Of a DNA stretch of 60,975 nt, positions 26,809 to 36,138 are shown one piece after another. The first letter of the stretch is position 1. Every line of letters begins with the position of its first letter. The DNA is taken from the NCBI GenBank assembly GCA_035471925.1, contig DATIPO010000232.1, positions 1-60,975 on the forward strand, read 5' to 3'. This DNA comes from JANQFM01 sp035471925. Its GTDB lineage: Bacteria; Acidobacteriota; UBA6911; RPQK01; DATIPO01. The position numbers and the translations under genes were made by a program. The notes under the pieces were generated by a model. That model searched no databases. It was not told the origin of the DNA and saw only the letters and a program-made list of their open reading frames with translations.

Positions 26809-28392
26809 CTACTTCGAACTGTGGAAGACGTCGAGCAGCGTGATAGCCCGTCCCGGCAGGGGCACCTCCAAGGTGGCGCCGATGGAGGCGCCGGAGCAAT
26901 CGGTGCGCCCCAGGTTCTCGAGCGCCGGGAGAAGCGGGCAGGACTCAGGCATCTCAGTGATCAGGTAGGGGATCTGAATCTCCGGGTCGTAGGAGAGGCG
27001 GCGCATGAACTCGGAGTCCTCTCGCAGCGTGCCCACAGCCCTGGCCGAGTTACCGGTACAGGAGCCGTCCTCGTCGCCGGTGAGAACCGCCTCCAGGAAG
27101 TTGTAGCGCAGAATGCGGTCGTTGGAGACCGAGAGGTTGTTGTCGCTGAGGCCTTGCGACATGCCGATGTTGTCGGCGCTCATGTTGCAGACGCCTTCTT
27201 GTCCAAATTCGTTGCCGAAGAGAAACTCGGGCGAGGCATCGCCGTCGGTCGATCTCCCCACGGCGCTGATGGAGAGCATCAGGCGTCCTGAGCCGAATCG
27301 GTCACCGGTCAGGAGGGGACCGAGTTCCAGGGGCTCAGGCGTGCCCAGCAAGACGTCCGAGACATTGATGTTGGCGCCCGGAATCTCAAAGTCGAAGGGA
27401 TCGATGGTAATCGTCTCGCCACAGTTGAGGAGCACCAAAAAATGCAGAATCTTGCCCCGGCACTGGGCGTCGAAGTAGCGGAAGCTGACGGTCACAGCCC
27501 GGTCCGGGTGAGGATTGCTCAGGCGGATCAGTTGCTTGTTGGCCGCTTCAGTGGCTCCCGTCAACTCGTTGACGGAGTTGTTTTCGAGTTCCTCCTGAGA
27601 GAAGCCCTGGCCGGTAAGATCGATCCCGGCGTCGAGCAGGAAGACGAACTGGGATGCGCCGATGGGGACGGCGGTGTCCGAGGTGTTGAGGGTCGACAGG
27701 GAGCCGTCGCTACGCTGGCGCAGGCCCGTCATGGCGAAGGACTCGGCGCTGGTAATGTGGATGCTGCCCTCGAAATCGGCCTCGACTCCGTCGAAGAGCT
27801 CGCCTACAAATTGGGCCACCTTGTGGCCCGGCTGCAGCAGCAAAGTGGATTGCGTACGCAGGCTGCCATCGCTCTCATGCAGAGCCAAGAAAAGGCGGAC
27901 GCTGTGTTCCTGAGACGGGTTGGCGAAGGAGAGGCCCGAGTTGAGTTGGCCCTCGCGGACATCGACAAAGGCGTGTCCTTGGGTGTTGCCCCTAACCGCC
28001 GGCACCGAAACTTCGCTGCCCGCCAATTCGAACAGGATCAGGCCCGAGAGCGGAGAGTCGGGATCGTCGGTCTCCACGGTCGCGTAGCCGGTCAACAAGT
28101 CGCCCGCGGCCGTGAATCCGAGGCTCAAAGCACCCGCCGGCGGCAGGTTGAACTGCACTTGGCTTCGGCTCATGCCATCGACTGAGAAGGCCTGGGGCTG
28201 TCCGGCATCGTCCCAAAAGAAGAGAGTGCCGCTGACGGTCTCTTCTCCTGCATTGGTCATAGCCAGTTCGCCTTGAAGACCTGAGCCTGAGGCCACAAAT
28301 GGAAAGGTCAGATTGAGTTCTTGCGCAGATAATGGAAGCGCGCAGACGAGGAAGGTCGCGAGGCCGGTAAAAAGCCCCTTCACTGTCTTCAT
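26809..28392 (-). CDS. Exported protein with FP-GxG beta module
   Basis: A 527-residue protein; AAGGAG lies 7 nt before the ATG. A signal peptide ends ...LPLSAQ. The mature N-terminus is LNLTFPFVASGSGLQGELAM. The module shows TGYATVE, GLSFANPSQE, and VAQFVGELFD followed by FEGSIHIT and MTGLRQRSDG. These landmarks recur in the same order in the proteins at 53740 and 55773. The second half (about 260-527) is beta-rich, with cysteines in spaced pairs (CRGK, NCGE, VCNM, SCTG, SCPL, DCSG), and is unassigned. It is probably secreted or on the surface. It seems monocistronic, just outside the tRNA-Asn island. Confidence 0.85.
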   Translation of the reverse strand: MKTVKGLFTGLATFLVCALPLSAQELNLTFPFVASGSGLQGELAMTNAGEETVSGTLFFWDDAGQPQAFSVDGMSRSQVQFNLPPAGALSLGFTAAGDLLTGYATVETDDPDSPLSGLILFELAGSEVSVPAVRGNTQGHAFVDVREGQLNSGLSFANPSQEHSVRLFLALHESDGSLRTQSTLLLQPGHKVAQFVGELFDGVEADFEGSIHITSAESFAMTGLRQRSDGSLSTLNTSDTAVPIGASQFVFLLDAGIDLTGQGFSQEELENNSVNELTGATEAANKQLIRLSNPHPDRAVTVSFRYFDAQCRGKILHFLVLLNCGETITIDPFDFEIPGANINVSDVLLGTPEPLELGPLLTGDRFGSGRLMLSISAVGRSTDGDASPEFLFGNEFGQEGVCNMSADNIGMSQGLSDNNLSVSNDRILRYNFLEAVLTGDEDGSCTGNSARAVGTLREDSEFMRRLSYDPEIQIPYLITEMPESCPLLPALENLGRTDCSGASIGATLEVPLPGRAITLLDVFHSSK

Positions 28393-28708
28393 GGTTTGCT
28401 CCTTCGTCCCGGCTTCCCCCGCCCCGAAAGTGCGAAAATATTAGCATGATACAGGACGCTGGCCTGGGTGACAATGCTCTTCCCCTGGGACCACCTGATC
28501 ATTATCTGAATTTGGCTGAAAGCACCGGGGATGCCTCCGGTGCTGGGTCAGGTGGCCCAAGAGGGTGGCTTGCCCCACCTCCGATTCGAGTTCGGGCGAT
28601 TTTTCCCGTCATCAGGGCTTCCTTCGATGGCACGCGGCTTGCTTGCTTTTGTAGTGCAGGCAGCGGTGCCTCTAGCCGTTGCCTGCTCTCACGAAAGGAG
28701 GGATTGAG
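28393..28708. other. Divergent intergenic region before hsp20
   Basis: This holds the promoters of the exported protein gene and hsp20. A hairpin with 8-bp perfect arms (AGCACCGG / CCGGTGCT) lies at 28521-28544. I see no CIRCE element and no clear heat-shock promoter. Confidence 0.4.
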
Positions 28709-29200
28709 ATGGCCACAACTGTTGCTGTCAAGAAACAGGATCGGCCCTCGGTTCCTCGCAAGTTTACGGCGGACCTATGGGACGACTGGAGAACTCGGAT
28801 GGACCATCTGTTCGGGGATTTCTGGGGCGCCCTGCCTTGGTCCGCCGGATCTCTGCGTTTCCCGCGCGACACCTGGGTGCCGCGCATGGATGCCTTCGAG
28901 AAGGACGGCATGCTGCACGTCAAGACCGACCTCCCCGGCCTGGAAAAAGATGATATCGAGGTCGCCATTCAGAATGGCGACTTGGTCATCCGCGGAGAGC
29001 GCAAGGCCGAAGAGAAAGTCGAGAAGGAAGACTACTACTGTCTGGAACGCTCCAGCGGCAATTTCTTCCGGCGTCTGGCCCTGCCCTTCGAAGTCGACGT
29101 CAAGGACATTGACGCCAAGTTCAAGGACGGCACCCTCGAGGTGATGATTCCCGTCCCCGAGATGAAGGAACCCGAAGCGCAGAAGATCGCGATTCACTGA
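28709..29200 (+). CDS. Hsp20/alpha-crystallin small heat-shock protein
   Basis: 163 residues. The ATG at 28709 (MATTVAVKKQ) is preferred to one ten codons upstream because AAGGAGG is 7 nt before it. The alpha-crystallin domain is complete: PRMDAFEKDGMLHVKTDLPG at the start, VIRGERKAEEKVEKEDY in the middle, and FKDGTLEVMIPVPE at the end with the closing ALP-type strand. A C-terminal ...KIAIH holds the I-x-I anchor. It is an ATP-independent holdase for unfolding proteins in the cytoplasm. A strong hairpin follows the stop. Confidence 0.95.
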   Translation: MATTVAVKKQDRPSVPRKFTADLWDDWRTRMDHLFGDFWGALPWSAGSLRFPRDTWVPRMDAFEKDGMLHVKTDLPGLEKDDIEVAIQNGDLVIRGERKAEEKVEKEDYYCLERSSGNFFRRLALPFEVDVKDIDAKFKDGTLEVMIPVPEMKEPEAQKIAIH

Positions 29201-29212
29201 GGGTTATCCTCC

Positions 29213-29247
29213 GCGCCCGCCCCACGATATGAAGTCGGGGCGGGCGC
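29213..29247 (+). terminator. Intrinsic terminator after hsp20
   Basis: 11-bp perfect arms (GCGCCCGCCCC / GGGGCGGGCGC) with a 13-nt loop, followed by ACCGTTTT. It lies 12 nt past the hsp20 stop and before trkH. Confidence 0.75.
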
Positions 29248-29280
29248 ACCGTTTTCCTCTCCGTTATCATTGCTCCTCAT

Positions 29281-31302
29281 ATGATCAAGCGTCCCTTTGC
29301 GGCCACCAGCGGGTTCTTGCTGGCCTGTTTGCCCTTTCCAGCGGCTTTGGCTGTGCATGAGCACGGACTCGCCGAGCTGGCTCATCCGACTTGGACGCTG
29401 GGACTGACGGCGGCCGCCACGCTGGGGATGCTGATCGCCGGCATTTACCTCCCCCGCAAGATCCGTCCCGGACGCTTGGCCCTGGCGGCTTCGTTGGCGG
29501 CCGTGCTGGGACTCCTGGTTCCGCGCCTCACCCAGAATCCTGCCTTGGCGCTCTTGCTGCTGCTGACTTCGCTGGCCTATCTGATGCGCCTGTGGTGGCC
29601 GGGACAGAGCCGCCGCCTCCTTCTCGACCGCCAGCCCGAGCACACCGCCCGCGCCCGGGGAGCCGCTGCCGGCGCCCTGACCCTGTGGACGCTGGCCTCT
29701 CTGCAAATCCGCCTGGGGACGCTGGAGCTGGCCGCCCTCAGCCTCTCCATGCTCATCGCTGCCGCGCTCTTAGGGGAGTGGCTGCGCGTCGGGAGCGCCC
29801 GTCACCGCCGCATCACCGCGGTTGTCCTGGCGGCCTTGGGATTGGCTGGGCTGGGTGCTGCTCTGTGGGCCTCGTCGTGGTGGGAGATCCTTGTGGCCGG
29901 CGCCCTCTTTCTGCTGATCAGCGGGGCCGTCTTGCCCCTGCGTTGGCGCAGCCACATCCACCAAGTGGACTGGTGGGAGCCGGTGCTGGGGCATCCTGAG
30001 CGCCTCCTGGCAGTCACCTTCCTGGTCTTGTGCTTGGCCGGGACGCTGCTTTTAGCGCTGCCGGCGGCCTCCTCCCAGCCGGGCAGCATCGGACTCACCG
30101 ACGCCGCTTTCACCGCCGTCAGCGCAGTGTGTGTGACCGGGCTCATCGTCCTCGACACGCCCCACGATTTCAGCGCCTTCGGACAAGCCGCTATCCTGCT
30201 GCTCATCCAACTCGGCGGCCTGGGCATCATGAGCTTCTCCACCTTGGCCATTCAATTGCTGGGCGGACGCATGAGCCTGCGCCACGAAGGCGCTGTGGCC
30301 GGACTGATGAGCATTCAGGACCGAAGCCGCGTTTTCGCCACCACCCGCCTCATCCTGCTCTTCACCCTGGCCTGGGAAGCCGCTGGGACGATAGGACTGC
30401 TCATGGCCTTCCTGCGGCATGGCGAGAACCTGGGACAAGCCCTTTGGAGGGCTGTCTTCACCGCTGTCTCGGCCTTCTGCAACTCCGGCTTCGCCCTGCA
30501 GAGCGACTCCCTTGTGGGCTACCAGCAGGATCCCTGGGTGCTGCATATCGTGGGGACGCTGATCGTCTTGGGCGGGCTCTCGCCTCTGGCCGTGCTGGCG
30601 ATTCCACATCTGCTTGCCGGCCGCCGCTCCCGTCCTGTGGCGGTGCAATCCAAGCTGGCGCTTCTGACCAGCGCGGTGCTGCTGGCAAGCGGCTTTCTGG
30701 CGATCCTGGCCATCGAGTGGGACCAAACCCTGGCCCATCTGTCCTGGAGCGATCGGATTCACAACGCCTGGTTTCAGTCGGTGACTTTGCGCACGGCGGG
30801 ATTCAATTCTCTCGACATCGCCGCGGTGCAGCCGGCCACGGTGTCATTGATGCTGGTGTGGATGTTCATCGGCGGATCCCCAGGCGGGACGGCGGGCGGC
30901 ATCAAGACCACCACCCTGGCCGTGCTGCTGCTGGCCGTCTATTCAGCCGTCCGCGGACGCTGGCAGGTGTACGCCTTTGCCCGCACCGTTCCCCACAAGA
31001 CCGTCTACAAAGCCGCTGCCATCACCACCGTGGCCTTGGCCGGACTGGTGCTGGCCGTTGTGGCCATGCAGCTCACTCAGTCCATCCCCACGCGCCAAGC
31101 TCTTTTCGAGGTGGTCTCGGCACTGGGGACGGTGGGCCTCAGCTTGGGCGCCACCAGCATGCTCGACGGAGTGGGCAAAACCATCATCATCGCCTGCATG
31201 TTTATCGGACGGGTGGGCACCTTGACCCTTTTCATGTTCCTCAGCCGCCGGCTCGCGGAATCATCCTGGATGCGCCCCGAAGAAGAGGTCGATGTAGGAT
31301 AG
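29281..31302 (+). CDS. trkH: TrkH/KtrB-type potassium channel subunit with N-terminal membrane extension
   Basis: 673 residues. The canonical K+ pore unit starts near residue 238 (HPERLLAVTFLVLCLAGTLL). It has four filter loops: SAVCVTGL, SAFCNSGF, RTAGFNSLD and SALGTVGLS. It mediates K+ (or Na+-coupled K+) uptake at the inner membrane with the cytoplasmic TrkA/KtrA ring encoded next. The first 237 residues add about seven extra hydrophobic segments not found in ordinary TrkH/KtrB of 450-490 residues. The gene ends 25 nt before trkA, so an operon is clear. Confidence 0.93.
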   Translation: MIKRPFAATSGFLLACLPFPAALAVHEHGLAELAHPTWTLGLTAAATLGMLIAGIYLPRKIRPGRLALAASLAAVLGLLVPRLTQNPALALLLLLTSLAYLMRLWWPGQSRRLLLDRQPEHTARARGAAAGALTLWTLASLQIRLGTLELAALSLSMLIAAALLGEWLRVGSARHRRITAVVLAALGLAGLGAALWASSWWEILVAGALFLLISGAVLPLRWRSHIHQVDWWEPVLGHPERLLAVTFLVLCLAGTLLLALPAASSQPGSIGLTDAAFTAVSAVCVTGLIVLDTPHDFSAFGQAAILLLIQLGGLGIMSFSTLAIQLLGGRMSLRHEGAVAGLMSIQDRSRVFATTRLILLFTLAWEAAGTIGLLMAFLRHGENLGQALWRAVFTAVSAFCNSGFALQSDSLVGYQQDPWVLHIVGTLIVLGGLSPLAVLAIPHLLAGRRSRPVAVQSKLALLTSAVLLASGFLAILAIEWDQTLAHLSWSDRIHNAWFQSVTLRTAGFNSLDIAAVQPATVSLMLVWMFIGGSPGGTAGGIKTTTLAVLLLAVYSAVRGRWQVYAFARTVPHKTVYKAAAITTVALAGLVLAVVAMQLTQSIPTRQALFEVVSALGTVGLSLGATSMLDGVGKTIIIACMFIGRVGTLTLFMFLSRRLAESSWMRPEEEVDVG

Positions 31303-31327
31303 GCACGACCATTAGCAAAGGATCAGC

Positions 31328-31999
31328 ATGAGCAAGCAAGCCATCGTCATCGGACTGGGACAATTCGGCATGGCCGTGGCCCAGGCCCTGTCTGAGCGCG
31401 GAGTGGAAGTTCTGGCCGTCGACGTCCAAGCCGAGAGGGTGCGTCTGGCGGCCCAGTTCGCCGCCGAAGCCGCCTGTTTCGATGCCACCGACGAGGATGC
31501 CTTGGCCAAGACCTCTCCCGAGCGCCGGGAAGTCTGCGTCTGCGCCATCGGCGACGATTCCAAGGAGGGGTCGATCATCGCCACCGCCCTGCTTCGCCAA
31601 ATGGGCGCCAAACGCATCATCGCCCGCGCCAATGACGACGTCCACGCCCGCATCCTCAAGCTCGTGGGCGCCCATCACGTGGTCAATCCCGAGCGCCGTC
31701 TCGGAGAGCGTCTGGCCAACCAGATCCTCTATGAGGGCATCCTGGGAGAGATGGACTTAGCCGGTGGACTGAAGGTGACCGAGTTGGAAGCGCCCCAGTC
31801 GTTTTTGGGCGAAACGCTGGCCTCGTTGAGCCTGCCCACTGAGTATGGAGTCACGGTCGTTACCATCCGGCGTCCGGGTGAGGCGGTCCTGCTGCCCAAA
31901 TCCGACGAGGTCGTTCAAGAGGGTGACGTGCTGGTGGTGGTTTCGGACGAGGAAGGCATCGCCAAGCTGATGGAAGCGACTCAATCGAGCGGAGACTGA
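31328..31999 (+). CDS. trkA: TrkA/KtrA-type RCK regulatory subunit
   Basis: 223 residues. The N-terminal Rossmann RCK domain shows VIGLGQFGMAVAQAL (GxGxFG), an acidic end of strand 2 (VLAVDVQ) and the conserved HHVVNPERRLGERLA stretch. A C-terminal RCK_C domain begins about residue 140 and contains TVVTIRRPGEAVLLPKSDEV and GDVLVVVSDEEGIAKL. It forms the nucleotide-gated ring that controls the TrkH/KtrB pore. It is 3 nt upstream of the HAMP gene. Confidence 0.94.
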   Translation: MSKQAIVIGLGQFGMAVAQALSERGVEVLAVDVQAERVRLAAQFAAEAACFDATDEDALAKTSPERREVCVCAIGDDSKEGSIIATALLRQMGAKRIIARANDDVHARILKLVGAHHVVNPERRLGERLANQILYEGILGEMDLAGGLKVTELEAPQSFLGETLASLSLPTEYGVTVVTIRRPGEAVLLPKSDEVVQEGDVLVVVSDEEGIAKLMEATQSSGD

Positions 32000-32002
32000 A
32001 CC

Positions 32003-32725
32003 ATGGAATTACGCCGAGATTTTATCCTAACCGTGGGCGTGCTGCTGGCCTTCAACATCCTATTGTCCCTCGGCGCCATCGGACTCTTCTCGCGCATGGG
32101 CCCCGCCATCGAGCGCATCCTGCAAGAGAACGTCTACTCCATCGAAGCCTGCGAGGAAATGCTCTCAGTGTTGGCCTCTCACCAGGGTGCAGTCCCTCAG
32201 CCCGACCGCAACGGCTTCCGCCAAGCCCTGCGCCGGGCCCGCCAGAACATCACCGAATCGGAGGAAACGCCCATCCTGGATGCCATCGAATCGCGTGCGG
32301 CCGCGGCGCTGGGTGGAAACCCGCAAAGCACTCGTCTCCTGGTCGCAGATGTCCGCCGCCTGATCCGCATTAATCGCCAGGCTATGGAAAGCGTCGACCA
32401 GGAGGCCCGTCGGCTGGGGACGGCGGGAGCTTGGTCCGCCGTTTTCATCGCACTGCTGTCGTTCGCTGGTTCGATGGCCTTGGTCCGTCGCCTCAGCCGG
32501 CGCGTTTTGACCCCCCTGCTGGAGCTTCACAACACCCTGGAGTCCGTGCGCCAAGGCGATCCCTACCGGCGCTGCCACTTTTCCGACGTGCCCAGCGAAC
32601 TCCGCACGGCCCTCAAGGACGTCAACCGGCTCCTCGATACCGCCCAGGAAGTCCGCCTTTCCACCGGCGGACTGACCCGCGTGGCGGCCCATCCCCAAGC
32701 AAGTCAAGGCGAAAAGGCGGGTTAG
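32003..32725 (+). CDS. Membrane HAMP-domain protein in trk operon
   Basis: 240 residues with two TMs: residues 8-28 (FILTVGVLLAFNILLSLGAI) and about 145-165 (AWSAVFIALLSFAGSMALV). Between them is a helical periplasmic sensor of about 115 residues, as in four-helix chemoreceptor sensors. After TM2 is a HAMP-like segment (RRVLTPLLELHNTLESVRQG). No kinase, cyclase or methyl-accepting domain follows, so it is a receptor stub. Its 3-nt spacing after trkA suggests it senses something relevant to K+ uptake or partners with a separate kinase. Confidence 0.8.
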   Translation: MELRRDFILTVGVLLAFNILLSLGAIGLFSRMGPAIERILQENVYSIEACEEMLSVLASHQGAVPQPDRNGFRQALRRARQNITESEETPILDAIESRAAAALGGNPQSTRLLVADVRRLIRINRQAMESVDQEARRLGTAGAWSAVFIALLSFAGSMALVRRLSRRVLTPLLELHNTLESVRQGDPYRRCHFSDVPSELRTALKDVNRLLDTAQEVRLSTGGLTRVAAHPQASQGEKAG

Positions 32726-32730
32726 GGGCG

Positions 32731-32759
32731 GCGCTTGCGCTGCCGCTGGCGCGAAGCGC
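32731..32759. terminator. Hairpin between convergent trk operon and glsB-like gene
   Basis: An imperfect stem GCGCTT-GCGC / GCGCGAAGCGC with an 8-nt loop, starting 6 nt after the HAMP gene stop and touching the GlsB stop. It could serve both convergent transcripts. Confidence 0.5.
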
Positions 32760-33010
32760 TATCGCTTCAGCGCCCCGATGATGAGCAGCAGGACGATGGC
32801 CCCCACGGCGGCCGTGATGATGCTGCTCAGGATCCCCCCTCCGATGCTGATGCCGGCCAAGCCGAAGAGAAAGTTGCCGATAAAAGCGCCGATGATGCCC
32901 ACAATGATGTTGCCGAGCAGACCCAGTCCGCCTCCGCGCACGATTTGTCCGGCCAGCCATCCGGCCACCAGTCCGATCAACAGGATGACAATGATTTGTT
33001 CCAGTCCCAT
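32759..33010 (-). CDS. GlsB/YeaQ/YmgE family small membrane protein
   Basis: 83 residues with three hydrophobic segments and the family's Gly-rich pattern (VILLIGLVAGWLAGQIVRGG, GLLGNIIVGIIGAFIGNFLF). These transglycosylase-associated proteins are small inner-membrane proteins often induced by stress. The gene is divergent from ppc and convergent with the trk operon. Confidence 0.93.
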   Translation of the reverse strand: MGLEQIIVILLIGLVAGWLAGQIVRGGGLGLLGNIIVGIIGAFIGNFLFGLAGISIGGGILSSIITAAVGAIVLLLIIGALKR

Positions 33011-33184
33011 GACATCTCCCCTCGCGAATTTGTGTGTGCAAACGAACTCTGGAAACGTTGCCGCCGATCATAACCGCTTTTGGGACGCCCTGCCAGTGCA
33101 GCTTGAGCCGAGTCTTGGCGGGGGGTGAGGCATCCGGCTGGCCGATCAAGTTTCGAGGGGACAGTGGTCTGGTAAGGTAGCAGC

Positions 33185-35917
33185 ATGACGAAGGACGGCG
33201 GCAAAGTATTCCATTTCGAAGAGAAGGACGAGCCCCTGCGCAACGATGTCAGGGAGTTGGGAGAGATGGTGGGCGAGATCCTGGCCGAGCAGGGCGGGGA
33301 AGAGTTCTTCCACTTGGTGGAGGACTCGCGCCAAGCGGCCATCGCACGCCGTCAGGGCAAAGGCGCGGAGGCGCTGGAGAGCTTGGTGTGCGGACTGCCG
33401 GCCCAAAGGGCGGCCCAGTTGGTGCGGGCTTTCTGGCTCTATTTCCAGGTTGTCAACTTGGCCGAGAAAGTTCACCGTCTGCGCCGCCGCCGGGAATACC
33501 TCAAGGCCGAGGCTGATCCTCAAGCCGACAGCATCGCCGATGCGCTGACCCGCCTAAGTCAAGATGGGCGCGGGCCGGACGATTTGCGCAAGCTGCTGGA
33601 AAAGCTCTTGGTGGAACCGGTCTTCACCGCCCACCCCACCGAGGCCACCCGCCGCACCATCCTTGAAAAGCACCAATCCGTCGCCCGCTTGCTGGTGGAA
33701 TGGATCAGGGGCGGCGAAGGAGGCAATCTGACGCCCCAGGAGCGGGCCGCCAACCGCGACCGTATCCGAACCCAAGTGACTTCGATCTGGCAGACTGACG
33801 AGCATCCTTCGGCCCGTCCCACGGTGCGCGACGAACGCGAACACGTGCTCTTCTACTTGACCGACGTCATTTTCCGTGTCATTCCCGCCTTCTACGAAGA
33901 GCTGGAGGAGCGCCTGGAGGAGATCTATCAGGACGACATCGAGGTTCCAGTGGTGTTGCGCTTCGCCTCCTGGGTGGGGGGCGACATGGACGGCAATCCC
34001 AACGTCGACTCGCGCACCATCCGCGAGTCGCTGGCCGAACACCGTTCGCTGGTGCTGCCGCTCTACCGTTCCGAGATGCGCCACCTTTCGCGGGCCCTCA
34101 GTCAGTCGCTGTCGCAGATCGAGGTCTCCAAGGCCGTCCAGGACCGCCTCGACGAGTACGGAGGTGCTTTCTACGAAGAGATGGAGAAGCTTCCCCAACG
34201 CCACCGTGAGATGCCCTACCGGGCCCTGCTGCGCCTGATGACGGCGCGCCTCGATGCCACCTTGGAAGACAAGCGCCAGGGATATTCCTCGGCCGATGAA
34301 CTGGCGTCCGACCTCGGACTGATCGCCGACAGCCTGCGCCACAACCGCGGACGCAATGCGGGACTGTTCCAGGTCCGCCGCCTGATCCGCCGGGTTCAGA
34401 CCTTCGGCTTCCACCTGGCGACGCTGGACGTACGCCAGGACTCGCAAGTCCACCGCAAGGCCTTGGCCCAGCTCCTCGACGACCCAAACTGGCCCGGGCG
34501 TCCTTCCCAGGAGCGCAGCCGGCGCCTGCACCAGATGCTGGAATCGGGCCAGCCCTACCCCGGACGTCCGGGCGAGGAGGCCAAGCGTACGCTGGACGTC
34601 TTCCGCACCATGGACTACTGCCGCCACACCTACGGGCCCAACGCCATCGGCCCCTACATCATATCCATGGCTCAGGACGTTGACGACGTGCTCTCGGTGC
34701 TGCTGCTGGCCCGCTGGGGCGGACTGGTGGAGGAGGACGGATCGTCCCCCATCGACATCGCGCCCCTCTTTGAAACCGTGGCCGATCTGGAGTCGGCGCC
34801 CCGCGTCATGAAGTCTCTGGCCACCGATTCCATCTACGGAGAGCATCTCAAGCGCCGCAACCGCTGCCAGGTGGTGATGGTGGGCTACTCGGACAGCAAC
34901 AAGGACGGAGGCATCGGCGCCTCCCGCTGGGCGCTCCAGAAGGCCCAGGCGGCTCTGGTCGAAACCTTGCGTCCGTCCGACATCGAACTGATCATCTTCC
35001 ATGGGCGCGGAGGGACCGTCAGCCGCGGCGGAGGCAAGACTCATCGGGCTGTCATGGCATCTCCCCGAGGCAGCGTCAACGGGCGGCTGCGCATGACCGA
35101 GCAAGGCGAAACCATCAACGCCAAGTACGGACTGCGCGGCATTGCCATGCGCACCCTGGAGAGGGCCTTCTCAGCGGTGGCCCGCGCCACCAGCCGTCCG
35201 CCAGCGGACGCCGGGGAAGAGAAGCTGCAGGAGCGCCGCCGGGCCCTCATGGAGGAGATTGCCCGCGACTCCCGCCGCGCCTACCGTGATCTGGTTTACC
35301 GCGAGGAACGCTTCTACCAGTACTTCCGCGAAGCGACGCCCATTGACGTGATCGAACGCATGCATATCGGCTCGCGTCCGCCTTCGCGTCGCGCCCAGCA
35401 GGGCATCCAGGACCTGCGCGCGATCCCTTGGGTTTTTTCCTGGACCCAAAGCCGCCACATGATCACCGGCTGGTACGGACTGGGGAAGGGACTGGAACGG
35501 GCCGTCCAGGAGCACGGACGCCAAACCGTGGCCGACCTGCTGCTGGAATGGGATTTCGCCAGCGTCATGCTGGAGGACGTGGAAATGGTGCTGGCCACCG
35601 CCGACATGCCCATCGCCCGGCGCTATGCGGGACTCTGCCCCCAGCACGGAGATGCCGTCTTCTCGCGCATCGAGGAAGAATTCCAGCGCACGGTCGAGTT
35701 GGTGACCGGGCTGAAAGGCATCCAGCGTCCGCTGGACCAGGCCCAGACCTTACAGCGCTCCATCTACCTGCGCAATCCCTACGTTGATCCCATGAGCGTC
35801 CTGCAGGTCAACCTGCTCAGCCGCTGGCGCGACTCCGACCGCCAGGACGACGACCTTTTCCAGGCGCTGCTAGCCACCGTCAACGGCATCGCCCAAGGAC
35901 TGCAGTCCACGGGGTAA
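33185..35917 (+). CDS. ppc: Phosphoenolpyruvate carboxylase
   Basis: 910 residues, full length for bacterial PEPC, which converts PEP and bicarbonate to oxaloacetate. The catalytic His segment VFTAHPTEATRRT is present, as are DGNPNV, the SDSNKDGG motif and the catalytic Arg loop GRGGTVSRGGG. The product ends ...GIAQGLQSTG; most PEPCs end in NTG, so the last residues carry a Ser substitution. The start at 33185 fits the usual length. It is an anaplerotic cytoplasmic enzyme, transcribed alone. Confidence 0.97.
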   Translation: MTKDGGKVFHFEEKDEPLRNDVRELGEMVGEILAEQGGEEFFHLVEDSRQAAIARRQGKGAEALESLVCGLPAQRAAQLVRAFWLYFQVVNLAEKVHRLRRRREYLKAEADPQADSIADALTRLSQDGRGPDDLRKLLEKLLVEPVFTAHPTEATRRTILEKHQSVARLLVEWIRGGEGGNLTPQERAANRDRIRTQVTSIWQTDEHPSARPTVRDEREHVLFYLTDVIFRVIPAFYEELEERLEEIYQDDIEVPVVLRFASWVGGDMDGNPNVDSRTIRESLAEHRSLVLPLYRSEMRHLSRALSQSLSQIEVSKAVQDRLDEYGGAFYEEMEKLPQRHREMPYRALLRLMTARLDATLEDKRQGYSSADELASDLGLIADSLRHNRGRNAGLFQVRRLIRRVQTFGFHLATLDVRQDSQVHRKALAQLLDDPNWPGRPSQERSRRLHQMLESGQPYPGRPGEEAKRTLDVFRTMDYCRHTYGPNAIGPYIISMAQDVDDVLSVLLLARWGGLVEEDGSSPIDIAPLFETVADLESAPRVMKSLATDSIYGEHLKRRNRCQVVMVGYSDSNKDGGIGASRWALQKAQAALVETLRPSDIELIIFHGRGGTVSRGGGKTHRAVMASPRGSVNGRLRMTEQGETINAKYGLRGIAMRTLERAFSAVARATSRPPADAGEEKLQERRRALMEEIARDSRRAYRDLVYREERFYQYFREATPIDVIERMHIGSRPPSRRAQQGIQDLRAIPWVFSWTQSRHMITGWYGLGKGLERAVQEHGRQTVADLLLEWDFASVMLEDVEMVLATADMPIARRYAGLCPQHGDAVFSRIEEEFQRTVELVTGLKGIQRPLDQAQTLQRSIYLRNPYVDPMSVLQVNLLSRWRDSDRQDDDLFQALLATVNGIAQGLQSTG

Positions 35918-35929
35918 GTACGGAGGTCT

Positions 35930-35990
35930 GAAGTTCGATCGGAGAAGAGTCCGAGGTTCGATATGCGAAGTTCGAACTGTTCGAACTCAC
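35930..35990. repeat. Dispersed TTCGAA-type repeat, third copy
   Basis: This contains GAGGTTCGATATGCGAAGTT and adjoining GTTCGAAC-type half-palindromes, matching the 5' part of the blocks at 15446 and 26447. No S23 gene or tRNA is nearby. It follows ppc. Confidence 0.6.
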
Positions 35991-36138
35991 AACGCTAAGG
36001 GGCACCCGGGAATTCGCCACAACCTTTCGCCCGCCCGACCGGTCTTATGGGCCGCAAGATGGAAAGCGGCTTGGTTTTGGCCAGGGCCGCCGGAACCGAA
36101 ACCCACGTGAGACGGAGAACCTAGCGAGCAAGAAAACC

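Noticed and set aside
33554..35104. 516-codon minus-strand frame
   Set aside because: It lies antisense inside ppc, whose catalytic motifs are intact; composition is His/Val/Ala-rich as in shadow frames.
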